Source: Nonlabens spongiae
GTDB taxonomy: Bacteria > Bacteroidota > Bacteroidia > Flavobacteriales > Flavobacteriaceae
Assembly: GCF_002117125.1 (NCBI RefSeq)
Contig: NZ_CP019344.1
Span: forward strand, 1,240,001 to 1,304,000
Reading direction: 5' to 3'
DNA length: 64,000 nucleotides
Shown here: positions 16,351 to 26,911 of the stretch, piece by piece
Layout of the letters: every line of letters begins with the position of its first letter
Numbering within the stretch: position 1 is the stretch's first letter
Position numbers and translations under genes: made by a program
Notes under the pieces: model-generated
What the model was told of the DNA's origin: nothing
Databases searched by the model: none
Seen by the model: the letters and a program-made list of their open reading frames with translations, nothing else

Positions 16351-19300
16351 ATGAAAACACGATTACTAAGTTTAATGACTTGTTTAATTGCTTATATAGC
16401 AATGGCACAGGTTGATGTAAGAACGCAAAACATAAGCGTGGATCTAGATGCGACGGGAAATGCTTCAATTACCGCGCAAGATATTGATAATGGGTCAGTA
16501 AGTGTTACGGGAATGGATTATGTGAACGGGCCAGAAATAAATATAGTAGGTAGTGGTGGTGGAGAAATTGCTTTTGGTTCTGGCTTTGCGACTTCTAGCA
16601 GTAACGGTCTTCCTCTTTCAATTGCTGCCTCTCACAGCAGTTTCCAGACCAGTCCTGCATTTGATGGCGTCAAGGTAAGAGTTGGAGACTACATATATTT
16701 GAGATGTACCTTAAATAATGGATCGCGTCCTTCTAACGAGATTTTAGGTTTCAATAACGGATCGGGAAGGGTGACTTGGGGAGGTTCGACAACTGGAACT
16801 TTTGCAAATCGCAGTCAATATTTAATAGAGCAAGATGGCAAAACACAAGGAGATCTCATCGACTTCTCTTTGCCATTTAGCATGCGACTTTTAGTCAACT
16901 CTAGATATTTGGGTCAATCAGGTAGTGTATTTGATGATTTTGCTACACCGCAACCCTTAACTATTGATCTTGTTTCTGGCGATCCGGGTTTTGAGGACGC
17001 GACTTCAGGTTTGTCCTTAAGTTTAGATCAAACCACTTTTGATTGTGAAGAGATTGAAGGACAAGATCAACGTGCGCTTAATTTCCAATCAGGTGCGCAG
17101 GGAATTAGTTTAGGCAATGTATCAGATTTTTTGGGTTCATTTACTACAGAGATGTGGATCAATACCAATATGCCTAATCAAATGCTTATGGCTAAATGGC
17201 GAACGGGTTCTTATGGCAGGTTCCACTGGTATATACAGAGTGATGGAAAAATTAGAATAGCCACTAACAGACCACCTTTTGACAGTACAGTAATTCCATC
17301 TTCAACCACAAACGTGGCAGATGGGCAGTGGCACCATATTGCTTGTGTTTATGAATATGACAACTCGACAAGTTTAGGTGTCTTAAAAATATACGTCGAT
17401 GGCACTCTGGAAGATACCAGTAATCCAGTCGACATAAGTCCGAGCGCAAACGGTCAGATCCTTCAAATAGGTACAGAAGAAAATCCGAGCCCTACCGTAC
17501 CAAACTTCACAAGTGGGTTGATGGATGACATAAGGATATGGGAGACCGCCAGAACAGCCGCTCAAATAAATGAAGGGATCTACGCACCAGTAAACCCCAC
17601 TACGGAAGGTTTGATCTCCTATTATTCATTTGACGGTACTAGTAATCAATTAGAAGACCTTACAGGAAATCAATTACCCATAAGCATCAACAACACAAAT
17701 ATCACCCAAACTCTCACAGCAGGATCTCCAGTTGCTCAAGGAATCTTAGTTACACTAACCGGAACAGACAGCGCCAGCAACTCAGCCACAGGAAACGTAT
17801 TTGTAAATGTGGTGGATAATACTTCCCCTATCTTAACATGCCCATCAGACATAAACGTTGAGGCAACCTCGACTAGCGGTGAGACGGTTAAATTCGATTT
17901 TCCGACCGTAAGCGATAATTGTGAGACAGGTGGAGTAGCGATAAATGCACTAGAAACTCTTGCACCAGATGGAATGTCGTTCTTGGATACCTACAATGGT
18001 AGTGCTTACTTTATTTCTGATGCAGCAGACACTGGGGTTAATAATTTCGCTTTCGCGAAAGCGCAAGGCTACAACCTCATCACTATTAATGATGCAGATG
18101 AAGAATCATTTCTGACAGGAGCGCTCACGGCAGCAGGTGCAAACAACATACTAATCGGTTACAACGATATAGACAATGAAGGAACCTTTGTATGGCAAGA
18201 TGGTTCTAATTCAACCTACACAAACTGGCGCAGCAATGAGCCGAACAATTCTGGTGATGAAGATTATACTCAACTAGTCGTGTTATCAGGAGCTTGGGGC
18301 TGGAATGATACCAGTGCAAATTCAGCGATAAAATTTGTAGTAGAAATCCCTTTATCGGGAATTATGCAACCAACCAATACAACTGCCATAGGAACCTTTG
18401 AAGGACATACCTATTTTATATCAAATAATAGTGCTTCAGCCTCACAAGCTTTTAACAATGCTGCTCAAGCAGGTTACTCATTAGCAAGCATTTCAAGCGT
18501 AGAAGAAAATCAGTTTTTACAATCATATTTAAACTCCAATGGAATTTCAGATGTTCACATAGGATTAAATGATTTGGGTACTGAAGGCGTTTATGCGTGG
18601 CAAAATGGTGAAACTTTTTCTTATTCAAATTGGGCTAGCGGAAACCCCAGCAATTCAGGAGGTGCTGAAGATTACGGTGAATTACAAACGAATGGTGAAT
18701 GGAATGATATCCCAGCGTCATTATCCCAGCGTTACATCATTGAGGTGCCATCTCAACTCATTCAGACCGCAGGGTTTGAAAGCGGTATCTTACAGACCGC
18801 AGGGAATTATACAAACTCATTCAATTATTACGCCCAAGATAGTAGCGTTCAAACTTGTTCATTTAACGTGACCATTGCGCCGCAATCCTTCCCTATCTTA
18901 AGCAATGTAACCATTGCATCTAACAATAGTGGTAATAGCACGATTGCAAAGGCAAATGATAGAATTATTATTAATGCAGTTGCCAGTGAAGAATTAAATA
19001 ATATAGCTGTAACCATTGCTGGGCAAACTGCTAACGTATCCAGAACACCTAATACCTTGAATTATAGTTTTGACATTTCTGTGCCTAGAATTCAAGATGC
19101 AAACCTTTCCAGTTTGCCTAATGGCATTGCAACATTCACAATCGATTTTGAAGATCAGGTAGGAAATACCGGTACTCAAGTGACCACTACGACAAATGGC
19201 TCACAGGTCACCATCAATCGAACACCCCCCACAGCCATTGCTCAAGATGTGGAATTATGCCCAGATTCTTCAGGTAACTATAATCTGACCGCAGCCGCTG

Positions 19301-22300
19301 TAGACGATGGATCAAACGATGTGGATGGTGGCGTTAATTTAACCATAGGCACTTCTTTGACAACTAATAGACCTTCCATTTCATACAATCAAACTCATAT
19401 AAATGAAGGAAGTGTTTATTTTGACGGGAATAACAAACGTATCTCTACCACAGTCACCGGTATACCTACTGGAAATGCTGCGAGAACCATTGAATTTTGG
19501 ATGAAACCAGAAAATACAGGTGGTAATCAATTTGTTGTCAACTATGGTGCAAATTCTCCTACAAGATTCTTTGGTGTGTTACTGCAAACAAATGGAGATA
19601 TGATATTAGGATTTAATGGCTCAGGTAGGTTTATCAGGATTAGTGGAATCGTATCTTATAATTTATGGTCACATTATGCGATAAGTTATGACAATAGAAA
19701 CTTTAAAATCTATAAAAATGGAAACCTCATAACCGATACTAACATTGGTTTTGACCTAAATACAGCCTCATCAGACCTCTTCTTAGGTAACAATTTAGGC
19801 AACACTAATGCTGATTTTAGAGGCAATTTATCAGAATTAAGACTTTACGACTATGCAAAAACGGGTACACAGGTTCTATCAGAATACAATAGTTACTCCG
19901 CTGGAAATGAGCCTGGCTTAATCTATTACAACAAATTAAATGAAGGAACCGGCGGCGCCATCAACGATGGACGTTTCAATACAGCAGGGAATCTAGCTGT
20001 AGGTGGTGGTGGCAGTGAACCCGTATGGTCCACAGATTATCCTGATGCTAGTTTTCAAAATGAGATAGGTACTTACCATACTGTTCTTGCTGTAACAGAT
20101 TCAAATGGAAATCGAGCTACTGATGAAGCAATAGTTATTTTAAAGGATGATATACCTATTGCAAGAAGCCAGGATGTAACTGTCGTACTGGACGCATCGG
20201 GCAATGCGGTTATAACAACCGCCATGGCAGATGATGGAACAATCTCCTGTAGCGGTCATACGCTCAGTTTGACTAATGATACCTTTACCTGTATCGACCT
20301 GGAACGTCGTGCGTCAGGGTCCGTGAATTTTGAATATCAAAGTGCTGTTGTCAATCATTCTAACCTTCCTACCGGTAATGCACCACGCACTGCGATGATG
20401 TGGGTGAAGCCTAACAATGCCAGTGTTTTCAACAGTAACCGGACTTTCTTCATGTGGTATGGAGATGGAGCATTAAATCGACTATTTACCTTTGGGGCTT
20501 TAAACGGAAAGCTGCAGGCAGACATGTATGCAAACAACCTTGACACTAACGCATCCATTCCCCCTGGTCAGTGGTCTCATGTCGCTATAACGCATGATGG
20601 CACTACGTTCAAATTATTTCTCAATGGGGAACAAGTGGGTGAAAAAGCGAGCACAATTAACACCACTGTAAACTCTGGAAATTCTGTAGGTATAGCAGGT
20701 AGAAGTATCAGCACAGATAATCGTTTTAGAGGTAAAATGGCAGATGTGGTCATGCTGGACTACGCTATCGATCCAAATGAACTTAAGTCGTTCTACTTAA
20801 ATCGTATAGACCCAAATCAATCTGGATTAGTGATGTACTATCCGCTCAACGAGCAAACGAGTGCTCAAGATCTTTCCTCTCCATCTGGTGATGCGATCAC
20901 ATTGGGAATTCCTGCTGCTAGGAATGACAAAGCTCCATCAGCAGACAGCCCTACTCTACTCGACGCAGGACCCTATAGCACATTAATTGCTACCTCAACC
21001 ACAGATGCGACTAAGAAATCAAGCGATACCTTTCTAGTGGCACTGTCAGAGAGCGAATTGCCAGTTATTACCCTTGTGGGTGATCAAAATATTGTACTTC
21101 CAGTTAATGGTTCTTATATAGAGCAAGGTGCCACGGCTACTGACAACTGTGGGCTGGATGCAGCTGGAGTTGTGATAGGAGGCGACACGGTAGACACCAG
21201 TACAAACGGTACATATATCGTTACTTATAACGTACAGGATACTTCAGGCAATGCAGCTGCTCAAGTTACACGCACCGTCGTCGTAGATGGCATACCTCCT
21301 GGTGTGGTAGATGCTTCAATAAGTAGTGATAATAGTACAAGTTCCGCTTTCGCGAAAGCGGGAGATCAAATAACCCTCACTTTTACCACGAGTGAAGAGG
21401 TACTAACACCTGTTGTTCAAATCGCTGGGCGCACGGCTACGGTAAATGCTACTAGAAACAGTAATGAGTATAAGGCGCAAATTTTAATACCTGGTGTTAA
21501 TAGCGCGAGCATGACTTCCCTACCTGACGGTTTGTTGAACTTTACCATTGGTCTTACAGATCTAGTGGGTAATGATTCCACAGGTATCACCGGTATCACA
21601 GACGGCAGTAGCGTAACTCTAGACCGCACCACACCCGTAGTTACCACCCAAAATGCAACCATTACTCTAGATGCAAATGGGGATGCCTCTATTACTCAAG
21701 CAGATGTCGTAGATACGATCGTAGAGACAAATCCCGACTCCGTAATCATCTCTCAAACTACATTTACCTGTGCAGATACAGGCATTCAAGCTGTTTTGAT
21801 AACCGCTACAGATCAGGCTGGGAACACTGCTGTACAAAATGCGCTGGTAAACGTAGACGATGCTATCGCACCCGTGTTATCACTCAATGGGGCTGCAACG
21901 ATTACGATACAGCGCGGTGTCACTTTTATAGACCCTGGAGTAACCGTGACCGATAACTGTAGCTCATCGATCACACCGATAGTAGGTGGAGATACAGTAA
22001 ATATTAATGCAACGGGCTCCTATTTAGTTACCTACAATGCAACAGATCTAGCAGGCAATGCAGCCACAGAGATTACACGCACCGTCGAGGTGACTAACGG
22101 TGACTTTATCTATGATAACGGTTCATGGACACCTAATGATCCCACGCTTGCTAGTAATCCCTCAACCTTTGTGGATAACATTATTATAAGGGAGAGTACG
22201 ACCTTAAGTTCTGTGATCAGAACACATGACCTAAGCGTGGAAACTGGAGCTACCCTTACTCTAAGCAGTGGCAGTAGGCTCATCATTGATAATATCGTAA

Positions 22301-24036
22301 CCGCTCAAGCCATAAATGGTCCAGAAGCAACCATTTTAGCCTATGGTCAGTCATCCCAACCTTGGACGTTGAACAATACCGTTATTGGAACGCTAGAACT
22401 TGCAAATGCGACCTTGAATCTAGATGGGGACATAAGAATAACTGACAAGATATTTAACGATGATACAGTCAGTAATTCCGTTCTCAACATTGCTGGCTCA
22501 AGTTTGATCTTTACCAGTAGTGAAACAGGAACGGCCGTGATAGATGGTGCTAATTTGACTATAAACGGCGTCGTAAAAACTGAAAATTATTTTGCAGATA
22601 GAAGGGCTTTCCGTTTTGTTACGCCATCTGTGCAATCTACTACATCCATTTACGACAACTGGCAAGAAAGCGGTGCTGAGACAAGTGGTTTCGGTACAGA
22701 TATTACTGGCGGTTCCCTCTCAAACGGTTTTGATCAGTCAGGTTCTGGTAACCCGTCCATGTTCAGCTGGAATAACAGCTCGCAACAATGGCAAGCTCAA
22801 GCCAGCACAAACGCCCCTACTGATTTGCTCGTGCCAGGAACCCCATACCGATTGATGGTAAGAGGAGATCGTAGAATTGATTTAAGTAATAATTCAAGCC
22901 AGTCCAGTACCACTTTAAGAGCGGAGGGAACCTTATTGAATTCCACTTATTCATTGCCTAACCCTGCTACAACACTCAATGAATATATGATGTTGCCTAA
23001 CCCATATCAGTCAGAGCTTCCGCTTGGGGCTATGATGAGACAGCAATTTAATGGTAGTAATACCTTATTGAGTGCAATGGGCGACAGTTTTTACTACATC
23101 TGGGATCCTATAGTAAATACACGTGGGGCATATCGCACCTATAGTCGTCAACTGGATCAACTGATTGGACCTAGTTCATCTGATTCAAGATTTGAGCAAG
23201 GTGTTTTGAAACCAGGACAAGTAGCCTTTGTCGTGGCATCAGGAGTACCTAGTGGCAGCATTTCAATACCCAAATGGAATAATGCAATTATACCACCTCC
23301 TGTATCGATTCTAAATCAAAATCCTTCTGAGCTCAGGTTAGAACTATTTGAGGAAACCGATTATCAAAACAATAATGGTTCTTTAGATCAATTACTTGTG
23401 CAGTTCTCAGCAACTGGGAATAATTCATTTGATCATCTGGACGCACTTAAGTTTGCTAATCTTGACGAGACGCTTAGCAGGTTTTTGACCAGTACAGGTG
23501 GATATCTTGTAATTGAAGACAGAAACTTGCCTCAAGCTGGAGAAGAATTAGAGCTGTCATTGACTAATCTGCGCCACAGCAACTATGTTTTTGAGTCACA
23601 ACCGCTCAACCTGTTGATGAGTCAGGCCTATCTTGTAGATACTTTTGCTGGCAACCGTATCGCACTGGATAATTCACAGATCACAACTTATTCTTTTACC
23701 GTAGATCAGAATGATGTCAATTCACAAGCAAGTAACCGTTTCCGTATAGAATTTGAGGACGTGACATTGAGTGTGGATGATCCCGCTTTCGCGAAAGCGC
23801 AAATATCCCTCTACCCTAACCCTGCGATTGATGGCTACTTTAATCTGGACTTTATGGGAATCGAGGGTGAGAAGACTGTTCAGGTAGTCGATCTTCAGGG
23901 AAGACTGGTGGAAAGCTACCGCACTACAGAAACACAGTTGTTCAAAATAAATACCGAAAACATGGCCGCTGGAGTCTATCTGGTTGAGGTAGATGGAGGT
24001 ATTGGCACCGCCAGTTTCAAAGTAGTGGTTGAGTAA
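16351..24036 (+). CDS. Giant T9SS-secreted multidomain surface protein (LamG, C-type lectin, HYR/DUF5011 repeats)
   Basis: A 2561-residue secreted protein with a signal peptide ending MAQ (about residue 20). In order: a beta-rich N-terminus; a LamG/concanavalin-like domain (~240-400, FTTEMWINT...GQWHHIACVY); an HYR-like segment (~490-530, CPSDINVEATS); two tandem C-type lectin-like domains (~545-670 and ~680-800, each with a NWRSNEPNNSGDEDY-type carbohydrate-site motif); an Ig-like stretch; a second LamG (~1020-1180); a third LamG (~1310-1470); two DUF5011-type Ig-like repeats (~1570-1650, ~1845-1915) with other Big-like repeats; a ~550-residue C-terminal half; and a T9SS type A sorting domain (~2475-2561, LYPNPA ... 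GVYLVEV). The lectin and LamG domains imply glycan binding, for example adhesion to algae or particles. Three palindrome copies are in the gene. The C-terminal half is homologous to the protein at 27016-30714. Confidence 0.92.
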   Translation: MKTRLLSLMTCLIAYIAMAQVDVRTQNISVDLDATGNASITAQDIDNGSVSVTGMDYVNGPEINIVGSGGGEIAFGSGFATSSSNGLPLSIAASHSSFQTSPAFDGVKVRVGDYIYLRCTLNNGSRPSNEILGFNNGSGRVTWGGSTTGTFANRSQYLIEQDGKTQGDLIDFSLPFSMRLLVNSRYLGQSGSVFDDFATPQPLTIDLVSGDPGFEDATSGLSLSLDQTTFDCEEIEGQDQRALNFQSGAQGISLGNVSDFLGSFTTEMWINTNMPNQMLMAKWRTGSYGRFHWYIQSDGKIRIATNRPPFDSTVIPSSTTNVADGQWHHIACVYEYDNSTSLGVLKIYVDGTLEDTSNPVDISPSANGQILQIGTEENPSPTVPNFTSGLMDDIRIWETARTAAQINEGIYAPVNPTTEGLISYYSFDGTSNQLEDLTGNQLPISINNTNITQTLTAGSPVAQGILVTLTGTDSASNSATGNVFVNVVDNTSPILTCPSDINVEATSTSGETVKFDFPTVSDNCETGGVAINALETLAPDGMSFLDTYNGSAYFISDAADTGVNNFAFAKAQGYNLITINDADEESFLTGALTAAGANNILIGYNDIDNEGTFVWQDGSNSTYTNWRSNEPNNSGDEDYTQLVVLSGAWGWNDTSANSAIKFVVEIPLSGIMQPTNTTAIGTFEGHTYFISNNSASASQAFNNAAQAGYSLASISSVEENQFLQSYLNSNGISDVHIGLNDLGTEGVYAWQNGETFSYSNWASGNPSNSGGAEDYGELQTNGEWNDIPASLSQRYIIEVPSQLIQTAGFESGILQTAGNYTNSFNYYAQDSSVQTCSFNVTIAPQSFPILSNVTIASNNSGNSTIAKANDRIIINAVASEELNNIAVTIAGQTANVSRTPNTLNYSFDISVPRIQDANLSSLPNGIATFTIDFEDQVGNTGTQVTTTTNGSQVTINRTPPTAIAQDVELCPDSSGNYNLTAAAVDDGSNDVDGGVNLTIGTSLTTNRPSISYNQTHINEGSVYFDGNNKRISTTVTGIPTGNAARTIEFWMKPENTGGNQFVVNYGANSPTRFFGVLLQTNGDMILGFNGSGRFIRISGIVSYNLWSHYAISYDNRNFKIYKNGNLITDTNIGFDLNTASSDLFLGNNLGNTNADFRGNLSELRLYDYAKTGTQVLSEYNSYSAGNEPGLIYYNKLNEGTGGAINDGRFNTAGNLAVGGGGSEPVWSTDYPDASFQNEIGTYHTVLAVTDSNGNRATDEAIVILKDDIPIARSQDVTVVLDASGNAVITTAMADDGTISCSGHTLSLTNDTFTCIDLERRASGSVNFEYQSAVVNHSNLPTGNAPRTAMMWVKPNNASVFNSNRTFFMWYGDGALNRLFTFGALNGKLQADMYANNLDTNASIPPGQWSHVAITHDGTTFKLFLNGEQVGEKASTINTTVNSGNSVGIAGRSISTDNRFRGKMADVVMLDYAIDPNELKSFYLNRIDPNQSGLVMYYPLNEQTSAQDLSSPSGDAITLGIPAARNDKAPSADSPTLLDAGPYSTLIATSTTDATKKSSDTFLVALSESELPVITLVGDQNIVLPVNGSYIEQGATATDNCGLDAAGVVIGGDTVDTSTNGTYIVTYNVQDTSGNAAAQVTRTVVVDGIPPGVVDASISSDNSTSSAFAKAGDQITLTFTTSEEVLTPVVQIAGRTATVNATRNSNEYKAQILIPGVNSASMTSLPDGLLNFTIGLTDLVGNDSTGITGITDGSSVTLDRTTPVVTTQNATITLDANGDASITQADVVDTIVETNPDSVIISQTTFTCADTGIQAVLITATDQAGNTAVQNALVNVDDAIAPVLSLNGAATITIQRGVTFIDPGVTVTDNCSSSITPIVGGDTVNINATGSYLVTYNATDLAGNAATEITRTVEVTNGDFIYDNGSWTPNDPTLASNPSTFVDNIIIRESTTLSSVIRTHDLSVETGATLTLSSGSRLIIDNIVTAQAINGPEATILAYGQSSQPWTLNNTVIGTLELANATLNLDGDIRITDKIFNDDTVSNSVLNIAGSSLIFTSSETGTAVIDGANLTINGVVKTENYFADRRAFRFVTPSVQSTTSIYDNWQESGAETSGFGTDITGGSLSNGFDQSGSGNPSMFSWNNSSQQWQAQASTNAPTDLLVPGTPYRLMVRGDRRIDLSNNSSQSSTTLRAEGTLLNSTYSLPNPATTLNEYMMLPNPYQSELPLGAMMRQQFNGSNTLLSAMGDSFYYIWDPIVNTRGAYRTYSRQLDQLIGPSSSDSRFEQGVLKPGQVAFVVASGVPSGSISIPKWNNAIIPPPVSILNQNPSELRLELFEETDYQNNNGSLDQLLVQFSATGNNSFDHLDALKFANLDETLSRFLTSTGGYLVIEDRNLPQAGEELELSLTNLRHSNYVFESQPLNLLMSQAYLVDTFAGNRIALDNSQITTYSFTVDQNDVNSQASNRFRIEFEDVTLSVDDPAFAKAQISLYPNPAIDGYFNLDFMGIEGEKTVQVVDLQGRLVESYRTTETQLFKINTENMAAGVYLVEVDGGIGTASFKVVVE
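18048..18063. repeat. Dispersed palindrome, copy 7 (in first C-type lectin domain)
   Basis: Perfect 16-mer read as FAFAKAQGY at about residue 566. The second lectin domain has FNNAAQAGY at the same place with no length difference. Confidence 0.95.
21345..21360. repeat. Dispersed palindrome, copy 8 (in Ig-like region)
   Basis: Perfect 16-mer read as SAFAKAGDQ at about residue 1665. An earlier Ig-like repeat of the same protein (18945-18963) has STIAKANDR at the equivalent place. Confidence 0.95.
23784..23799. repeat. Dispersed palindrome, copy 9 (start of T9SS sorting domain)
   Basis: Perfect 16-mer read as DDPAFAKAQISLYPNP, exactly at the linker into the type A sorting domain. Confidence 0.95.
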
Positions 24037-24057
24037 TTGAACCAAACTAAAACGTGA

Positions 24058-24085
24058 AATCCCGATCTCAAATTAGATCGGGATT
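24058..24085 (+). terminator. Rho-independent terminator of the giant surface protein gene
   Basis: Perfect 11-bp stem AATCCCGATCT / AGATCGGGATT with loop CAAATT, then a run of eight T. It begins 21 nt after the stop codon. Confidence 0.93.
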
Positions 24086-24123
24086 TTTTTTCATTAGTTC
24101 TTTAACTGATATAATCGAATTAC

Positions 24124-24885
24124 TTACGTTTTCTGTTTTTCCTTAGCCCTATGAACAGATATTTTGAGATTGACCTCCTTTCTATAGTTAGCAGATAATG
24201 GTACTGAGTGTTTGGCTATAAGAATCTCATCCTGATTAAGAGAATTAATTTGATTTAAGTTAACAATATATCTCCTATGGCACTGTATAAAGTGGTCTGG
24301 TAAACTGAACCGATCGTAAACTTCGTTCAATTTCATTCTTTGCTTGATAACCATATGGTTGCATTGGATAAACACGTAATTTTTATCTGAGTAGATAAAT
24401 TGGATGCTTGAGTGTTCCACTTTAATCATCTCACGATCGTGTTTGATAAAAAAGTTGCTTCCAGATTCATTTTGGTCATATCCCGGACGATTCTTAGCAG
24501 ATTCTTTACCTCTAGCATGTGCTAATTCAATAGTTGTTATCAACGTGGGCTTATTAAATGGCTTCATGAGGTAACCATCTGGAACTACTTCTTTGATTTG
24601 AGAAAGAACATGGTCATTCCCCATAGCTGTCAGAAAAATAATTTTGATATGCGGGTAGTCAGCTCGCAGTTTTTTTGCTAGCCACAACCCATTCTTGCTT
24701 CCTTTTAAATTATAATCTAAAAGAAAGATATCAGGTTGACTTTCATTTAGGTCGGCAAGTGCTTTTTCTGCTGTGGCAGCACCGCCCATAAATGAGAATC
24801 CAGCATTGATTAATATGCTGCTCAATGCGGCTCGAGTCATGGCGAGATCCTCGACTACGTACACCTTAATTTTACCTTTTTCCAT
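24124..24885 (-). CDS. LytTR-family response regulator
   Basis: A 253-residue regulator. The receiver domain (residues ~6-125) has Glu12-Asp13, the phospho-acceptor Asp57 in FLLDYNLKG and Lys in LMKPF. The C-terminal LytTR DNA-binding domain (~150-245) shows IQFIYSDKNYVFIQC ... FIQCHRRYIVNLNQI, the hallmark of LytTR proteins. The start ATG 24885 is chosen because the upstream extension to 24963 lies inside the kinase gene and has no family resemblance. It is one base downstream of the kinase stop, so the two form an operon. LytTR regulators bind pairs of direct repeats about two helical turns apart, and such a pair (ACTTCCCA x2) lies in the divergent region upstream of the kinase. Confidence 0.93.
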   Translation of the reverse strand: MEKGKIKVYVVEDLAMTRAALSSILINAGFSFMGGAATAEKALADLNESQPDIFLLDYNLKGSKNGLWLAKKLRADYPHIKIIFLTAMGNDHVLSQIKEVVPDGYLMKPFNKPTLITTIELAHARGKESAKNRPGYDQNESGSNFFIKHDREMIKVEHSSIQFIYSDKNYVFIQCNHMVIKQRMKLNEVYDRFSLPDHFIQCHRRYIVNLNQINSLNQDEILIAKHSVPLSANYRKEVNLKISVHRAKEKQKT

Positions 24886-24886
24886 A

Positions 24887-26824
24887 TCAATCCTTAAATG
24901 TAAACTCGATACCAAACCCAGCGGTATCTTCAAACTGGGGAACACTCTCCATTTCTTCCACAAAAAGTTTGATCAGCGTGATTCCCATACCTTCGTGACT
25001 TTCATGAGCGACTCTTGACGCGACGGCAGTTCCTGAATCCTTGTACCTGAAATGATAAGAATTACTTTTCCTTTCTAAACTGATCATAATGTTGAGATCT
25101 GGATCTCTGGCATGCTTAAAACTATTGACTACAAGCTCATTAACCAAAAGTCCTAAAGGTGATAAGCGTTCCGTACTTATTTCTAGTGGCTCGATATTAA
25201 AATTGAATTTTACGTCTTCGCGTCCATTGGATCGAGCAATATGATCAATTAACTTTTGTAGGTAAGGTGCGGCGTTTACTTTGCCAGAACCCTCAACATC
25301 ATAAAGCATATGGTGAATCAGAGCCATGCTTGTGAGGTACTCTTGTGATTCTTGTAATACCTCCATCCCGTCTGCGCTCATCACTTTATGCTGTTTCATT
25401 TCCAGCAATCCAGATATCATTTGCAGATTATTTTTAACGCGGTGGTGGGTTTCTTGAAGAAGCAATTCCTTCTCCTTTAGGTTTTTTTTCAGCATCTGGC
25501 GCTGTTTGCTTATTTTTTTCTTGTCCTTGTTTGCTTTGAAAAACTGAATCCCGATAATGGTGAGGAGAACTGCCAGTACTCCCATGACTATCCACTGCAG
25601 GGTTACTGCCTTTCGGTTTTCTTCCAGTTCCTTTGTTTTTGTACTCAGCGTTTTACTGATTTGATCATAGTCAAACTCAGCCGTAGCTTCAACCAGTAGT
25701 CTACTGGTAATGACCTGTTGTAGACTGTCTTTGAGTTTTTCCGCTTTCGCGAAAGCGAGATAACCATTCTCTTTATCACCTTTTAAGTAATACATTTTCC
25801 CTAGAAGGCTCGAGATGTCTGCCCGATCTTTAGCATCAGGATAGCTTTCTTCCCACTTCTTTGCCAGACCCAGATATTTTTGAAGACTGTCCACGTTTCC
25901 ATCAAAAAGATACAGCTGGCTGAGGTTGATGTAAGACTGCCGCGTGATGCGAGGTTCTTTAATCTCTTTGCTGGACTTGATCTCAGCCAGAAAAATTTCT
26001 TTCACTTCTGGCGAGCTCATGTTTTCCATATTGAGGCTAGCCAGATTAGACTGCACTACATTATAAAAGTGTTTTCTATATGGTAGAGGGTCGCTCTCAC
26101 TCGCACGATGATCTTTCTCCAGGATTTCAATAGATTTTCTATAGAACTCCATGGCCTTGAGCGTATCTCCCTGTCGCTCATATGTTAGAGCGATATTATT
26201 GAACATACTTGCAACTCTAAAATCATTTCCTTTGCGCAGTAGTTCCTCGCTTTGCAATGTAAAATATCGGCGTGCCTCTTCATAATCCTGGAGCTGGTAA
26301 TAGATCATCGCCAGGTCATGATAATAGGTGTACCCTAAAGGCCGTATAAGATTATCAAATTTTTGATCCAGCTCAATCACGAGGGGCATGATCTCAAGCT
26401 GTTTTCTAAACATCCCCAGTCGCTCATAAGCTTTTGATAGAGCAACACTGGTATAGACTGAAGCTTCTAGTTCAATAAAGTCTATTTCTCTCAGAAGCCT
26501 CTCACCTATTTGCACAACTTTCTCACTATCTAGCTGATTGTCGTAATAACTTAAAAGATAGAACTGGGATAGTAATTTTTGCTCTCTACTGCAATTTTCA
26601 GAACAATATTTTTCAACTTTCTCAAAATATACGTGATAGCTTGCAGGCCACAATTCTCGAGACCTGCCCTCTTTAAAAATTTCTTCAAAAAAGAAAGCGG
26701 CTTGCTGGAAGTCCTCCACATTTGTGGATGGTGGTGATTTTAAGGGCTGCGATTGAAAACTCAAAAACACCAGAAAAAATAACGCACGGAATTTTCGCAA
26801 AAAGCTTGGTATAGTTTCAATCAA
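24887..26824 (-). CDS. TPR sensor histidine kinase of the HisKA_2 type
   Basis: A 645-residue kinase. An N-terminal hydrophobic signal-like segment (LFFLVFLSF) leads to a periplasmic TPR region (residues ~35-400, for example LGYTYYHDLAMIYYQLQDYEEARRYF). One membrane helix (IVMGVLAVLLTIIGIQFF, ~410-430) and a basic coiled coil follow. The HisKA_2 domain carries the phospho-acceptor in QETHHRVKNNLQMISGLL (about residue 461). The HATPase domain has NELVVNSFKHA and a degenerate KDSGTAVAS in place of the usual DNG box, with GMGITLIKLF as the G2-like motif. It pairs with the downstream LytTR regulator. A palindrome copy (25742-25757) is read as LAFAKAEKL in the TPR region. Confidence 0.9.
   Translation of the reverse strand: MIETIPSFLRKFRALFFLVFLSFQSQPLKSPPSTNVEDFQQAAFFFEEIFKEGRSRELWPASYHVYFEKVEKYCSENCSREQKLLSQFYLLSYYDNQLDSEKVVQIGERLLREIDFIELEASVYTSVALSKAYERLGMFRKQLEIMPLVIELDQKFDNLIRPLGYTYYHDLAMIYYQLQDYEEARRYFTLQSEELLRKGNDFRVASMFNNIALTYERQGDTLKAMEFYRKSIEILEKDHRASESDPLPYRKHFYNVVQSNLASLNMENMSSPEVKEIFLAEIKSSKEIKEPRITRQSYINLSQLYLFDGNVDSLQKYLGLAKKWEESYPDAKDRADISSLLGKMYYLKGDKENGYLAFAKAEKLKDSLQQVITSRLLVEATAEFDYDQISKTLSTKTKELEENRKAVTLQWIVMGVLAVLLTIIGIQFFKANKDKKKISKQRQMLKKNLKEKELLLQETHHRVKNNLQMISGLLEMKQHKVMSADGMEVLQESQEYLTSMALIHHMLYDVEGSGKVNAAPYLQKLIDHIARSNGREDVKFNFNIEPLEISTERLSPLGLLVNELVVNSFKHARDPDLNIMISLERKSNSYHFRYKDSGTAVASRVAHESHEGMGITLIKLFVEEMESVPQFEDTAGFGIEFTFKD
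25742..25757. repeat. Dispersed palindrome, copy 10 (inside kinase TPR region)
   Basis: Perfect 16-mer read on the coding (minus) strand as Leu-Ala-Phe-Ala-Lys-Ala-Glu at about residue 356, again within a TPR helix. Confidence 0.95.
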
Positions 26825-26911
26825 TATTCTAAATTATCTAAGGTTTATCTTCCAATTTTAATGCTGGCTTAAATCTACCATTTATATAATTCATAAGTTT
26901 TCTGATTCCAT

